From assembly GCA_002296185.1 (NCBI GenBank), contig DBHM01000014.1:88416-112680 (forward strand): DNA of 24,265 nt, in the 5' to 3' direction. The notes beneath the pieces were generated by a model, which saw only the letters and a program-made list of their open reading frames with translations, was not told where the DNA came from and did no database searches. Source of the stretch: Alphaproteobacteria bacterium UBA828 (GTDB lineage: Bacteria > Pseudomonadota > Alphaproteobacteria > UBA828). Position numbers and translations under genes: made by a program. Shown one piece after another: positions 22,011-24,265 of the stretch. How positions within the stretch are numbered: position 1 is the first letter of the stretch; each line of letters opens with the position of its first letter.

Positions 22011-23663
22011 ATGACCGCAAAACTTATCTCATTCTCTGACGAAGCACGTGAAAAAATGTTAGAAGGCGTAGCCGAGTTAACAGATGCCGTAAAAGTAACT
22101 CTTGGGCCAAGAGGTAGAAACGTTCTATTCCAAAATGATATGGGGCAGATAAGAGTTACTAAAGATGGTGTAACTGTTGCCAAAGAGATAGAGCTTAATG
22201 ATAAAACTGCTAATTTAGGAGCTCAAATAGTTAAAGAAGCTGCTAACCGTACAGCTGAAATAGCTGGCGACGGTACCAGTACTGCAACGATATTAGCGCA
22301 TGCTATAGCAGTCGAGGGTTCAAAAGCTGTTACTGCAGGCATGAATCCCATGGATCTAAAACGTGGGATTGATCTAGCGGTCTCTAAAGCAATAAAAAAC
22401 CTTATATCCCGTGCAAAACCTGTTGCAAATCACAATCAAATAAATCGTGTTGGATCTATTGCTGCAAATAATAATCCTGAAGTTGGCGAAATGATTTCAA
22501 GTGCAATGAAAGAAGTCGGTGAGGATGGAGTTGTTACGATAGAAGAGGGCAGTGGAAGAGAAAATGAATTAGAGATAGTTGAGGGAATGCGTCTGGATAA
22601 GGGCTTTAGTTCGCCGTATTTTGTAACTGAAGATAACGGTCTCGTATCCAATTTACAAAATCCATATATATTAGTAGCAGATCAAAAAATTAATGAAACT
22701 AAAGCTATAGTCTCATTAATGGAAAAGGTTGTCGAAGAAGGAAAGGGACGTTCTCTACTTGTAATAGCTGACGATGTTGAGGGTGATTCCTTGTCAGCAA
22801 TGGTTGTAAACCACATGCGTGGTGTTCTTAAATGTGCAACCGTTAAATCTCCATCTTTTGGAGATCGCCGAAAAGCAATTCTTGAAGATATTGCCATTCT
22901 AACTGGTGCCCAAGTGCTAACAGAAGAATTAGGTACAAAGCTCGAAGATTTAAGTTTGGAACATCTTGGATCTGCTAAAAGAGTTGAGATGGATAAAGAT
23001 GAGACCATGATTGTCGGGGCTAAAGGCGATAAAAAGCTGGTTAATGCTAGATGTGATCAGATTCGTCGTTCTATGAGCGAAGAAAGCTCAGAATACGAAA
23101 AAGAGCGCTATCAAGAAAGACTTGCAAGATTAGTAGGTGGTGTTGCAATTTTACGCGTTGGTGGATCAACTGAAGTTGAGGTTAAGGAGAAAAAGGATTT
23201 AGTTGATGATGCTCTGCATGCTACTAGATGCGCTGTTGAAGAGGGGATAGTTCCAGGAGGTGGAGTGTCACTATTGTATGCTTCTCGTTCCCTAAAGAGA
23301 CTTCGTGGCGAAAATGCTGATCAAGATCGTGGTATTGATATAGTAAGGAAATCTTTATCGGCGTCAGTGGCCGCAATTGCTTCTAATGCAGGTGAAAAGG
23401 GTGACGTGGTAGTTGGCAAACTCCTGGATCAAAAAAATGAAAATCTTGGATTTAATGCCTCAACTGGGAAATATTGTGACCTTTTAAATGCTGGTATTAT
23501 AGATCCAGTAAAAGTAGTAAGAACTGCTTTGCAGGACGCTGCCTCTGTTGCTAATGCTATTATAACAGCTGAAGCAACACTAGTTGAGGATCATACACAC
23601 ATTGAGATAGAAGAAGATGAAGAGTCAAAATACTATGGTACTGCTTATGATGAGTATAACTGA
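22011..23663 (+). CDS. groEL: Chaperonin GroEL, with non-canonical acidic C-terminal tail
   Basis: The 60-kDa ATP-dependent chaperonin, 550 residues, close to the usual 545-550. The nucleotide-binding segments are intact: TLGPRGRNV, TKDGVTVAKEI, AGDGTSTAT (Ser where Thr is usual), RVGGSTEVEVKEKKD and EEGIVPGGG, as well as IIDPVKVVRTALQDAASVA near the end. The equatorial, intermediate and apical domains appear complete without gaps. The C-terminus is unusual: after about residue 525 it runs acidic (IEIEEDEESKYYG) and ends in Tyr/Glu residues, instead of the flexible Gly-Gly-Met repeats. The apical and N-terminal regions are also rather divergent from typical alphaproteobacterial GroEL (for example VLFQNDMGQIRV). 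It may be a specialised copy or a fast-evolving sole copy; the window cannot tell. It starts 33 nt after groES. Confidence 0.95.
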   Translation: MTAKLISFSDEAREKMLEGVAELTDAVKVTLGPRGRNVLFQNDMGQIRVTKDGVTVAKEIELNDKTANLGAQIVKEAANRTAEIAGDGTSTATILAHAIAVEGSKAVTAGMNPMDLKRGIDLAVSKAIKNLISRAKPVANHNQINRVGSIAANNNPEVGEMISSAMKEVGEDGVVTIEEGSGRENELEIVEGMRLDKGFSSPYFVTEDNGLVSNLQNPYILVADQKINETKAIVSLMEKVVEEGKGRSLLVIADDVEGDSLSAMVVNHMRGVLKCATVKSPSFGDRRKAILEDIAILTGAQVLTEELGTKLEDLSLEHLGSAKRVEMDKDETMIVGAKGDKKLVNARCDQIRRSMSEESSEYEKERYQERLARLVGGVAILRVGGSTEVEVKEKKDLVDDALHATRCAVEEGIVPGGGVSLLYASRSLKRLRGENADQDRGIDIVRKSLSASVAAIASNAGEKGDVVVGKLLDQKNENLGFNASTGKYCDLLNAGIIDPVKVVRTALQDAASVANAIITAEATLVEDHTHIEIEEDEESKYYGTAYDEYN

Positions 23664-23692
23664 TAATTTATTCTATAAATAAGTATAAATTA

Positions 23693-24150
23693 CTAATAAT
23701 AACCTTGTAATTGTTTCTCTTTTTTATTCTGTGATATTTCATAATAATGCTTTGCTTGCGTCCAAAGCTCTTCTAATCGTGTAGGGTTAGGTTTTTAATA
23801 TGCTTATTCTGTTTCTTAACTAAATAATATAAATACTTGAAACGTAGGTTAAATTTATTACTTGATTTTCTTAAGGCCTTTTCTGGATTTATGTGTAGTT
23901 TCCTAGCTAAATTGACGGATGAGCATATTAAATCGCCTATTTCTTCTTGTAATTCAGCTGAATTAAATTTTCTCCAGCCATATTTTTGGCAATTTTAACT
24001 TCATTTAGTTCTTCATGAACTTTATTAAAGGCTCCCATCCAATCAATCCAGTCAAATCCCACTTGGGTGAGCTACCTTAGCCTGTAAATTAAAAGAATTT
24101 ATTAATTCATTTCTGCAGATTAATCTTCTTATTTTCATTGTATTTTCCAT
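23693..24150 (-). pseudogene. mazG: mazG (nucleoside triphosphate pyrophosphohydrolase) remnant, frameshifted and N-terminally truncated
   Basis: Reading the minus strand gives four MazG-like pieces in three frames: from ATG 24150 a piece ending NSFNLQAKVA; from 24065 QVGFDWIDWMGAFNKVHEEL then NEVKIAKN; from 23955 ELQEEIGDLICSSVNLARKL then HINPEKALRKSSNKFNLRFK; and from 23785 PTRLEELWTQAK to a stop at 23693. In order these match the second MazG domain (VGFDW, EExGDLLF..VNLAR, ALxxxNxKFxxRF, LExLWxxAK) of a protein of about 260 residues. Three frame changes are needed, near 24065, 23955 and 23785. The first MazG domain is not seen. It sits near the expected hflX-mazG position, convergent with groEL. 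MazG hydrolyses non-canonical nucleotides; this copy cannot be functional as read. Confidence 0.85.
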
Positions 24151-24265
24151 TTTAAAGGAGGGTATATTCTTAATATTTATACTAAATACAAAATTTATAT
24201 TATTTATATTAGGCGCATAATATATATTATGTTAAATATAAGGACAATAATCAAATTAGAAATAA
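24151..24265. other. AT-rich tail without recognisable gene
   Basis: The last 115 bases are extremely AT-rich. No homology to the missing N-terminal half of MazG could be recognised. A 16-nt perfect palindrome (CATAATATATATTATG, 24216-24231) is present but is expected fairly easily in such biased sequence. It may be the upstream region of whatever gene lies beyond the window. Confidence 0.3.

Noticed and set aside
22436..23008. Minus-strand ORFs opposite groEL
   Set aside because: They are shadows of the strongly conserved groEL reading frame; their Ser/Pro/Arg-rich composition fits reverse reading of coding DNA.
24216..24231. AT palindrome as a replication or attachment site
   Set aside because: It is only A/T apart from the end bases, lies in extremely AT-rich DNA, and has no repeats or associated genes nearby.

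Overview
The window is a gene-dense, AT-rich stretch (roughly one third G+C by eye) from an alphaproteobacterium. This rests on gene order and protein type. The run pyrG-kdsA-eno-ftsB-pdhABC-lpd-lipA-coq10-like, facing cinA/pgpA/ispF/ispD, and the run ntrY-ntrX-trkA-(dat)-hfq-hflX-(mazG), are both characteristic alphaproteobacterial neighbourhoods. Short spacers, many 1-11 nt overlaps or gaps, several TTG/GTG starts and decayed or missing genes suggest a streamlined or reducing genome. The species cannot be named from sequence alone.

Layout. (1) 1-3299, plus strand: the 3' two thirds of pyrG (CTP synthase), kdsA (KDO-8-phosphate synthase, metal-dependent type) and eno. (2) 3427-3741: a small FtsB-like division protein behind an unusual cluster of GANTC sites. 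(3) 3966-10228, plus strand: the pyruvate dehydrogenase operon (E1 alpha, E1 beta, E2, E3), then lipoyl synthase, which makes the cofactor that E2 carries, and a RatA/COQ10-like START-domain protein. (4) 10251-12615, minus strand: ispD-ispF (MEP isoprenoid pathway), pgpA (phosphatidylglycerol synthesis) and a CinA C-terminal-domain amidase, tightly packed. (5) 12815-21565, plus strand: a 113-residue Fis-like protein that is clearly the C-terminal piece of NtrC, the NtrY/NtrX two-component pair, TrkA, a D-amino-acid-transaminase-like enzyme, a HAD phosphatase, Hfq and the GTPase HflX. (6) 21570-23663: groES-groEL behind a sigma70-like promoter and a perfect CIRCE operator. (7) 23693-24150, minus strand: a mazG pseudogene with three frameshifts that has lost its N-terminal half. 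The last 115 bases show no gene.

Most of the window is core metabolism and housekeeping. The most unusual part is the nitrogen-regulation locus. The expected dusB-ntrB-ntrC block is gone except for the dimerisation/HTH end of NtrC, which survives as an intact ORF with its own ribosome binding site, effectively a Fis-like protein. The adjacent NtrX has no GAFTGA loop and has lost the Walker B glutamate. GroEL has also replaced its Gly-Gly-Met tail with an acidic, Tyr-containing one. I saw no tRNA or rRNA gene, CRISPR array, insertion sequence, prophage gene or convincing intrinsic terminator.
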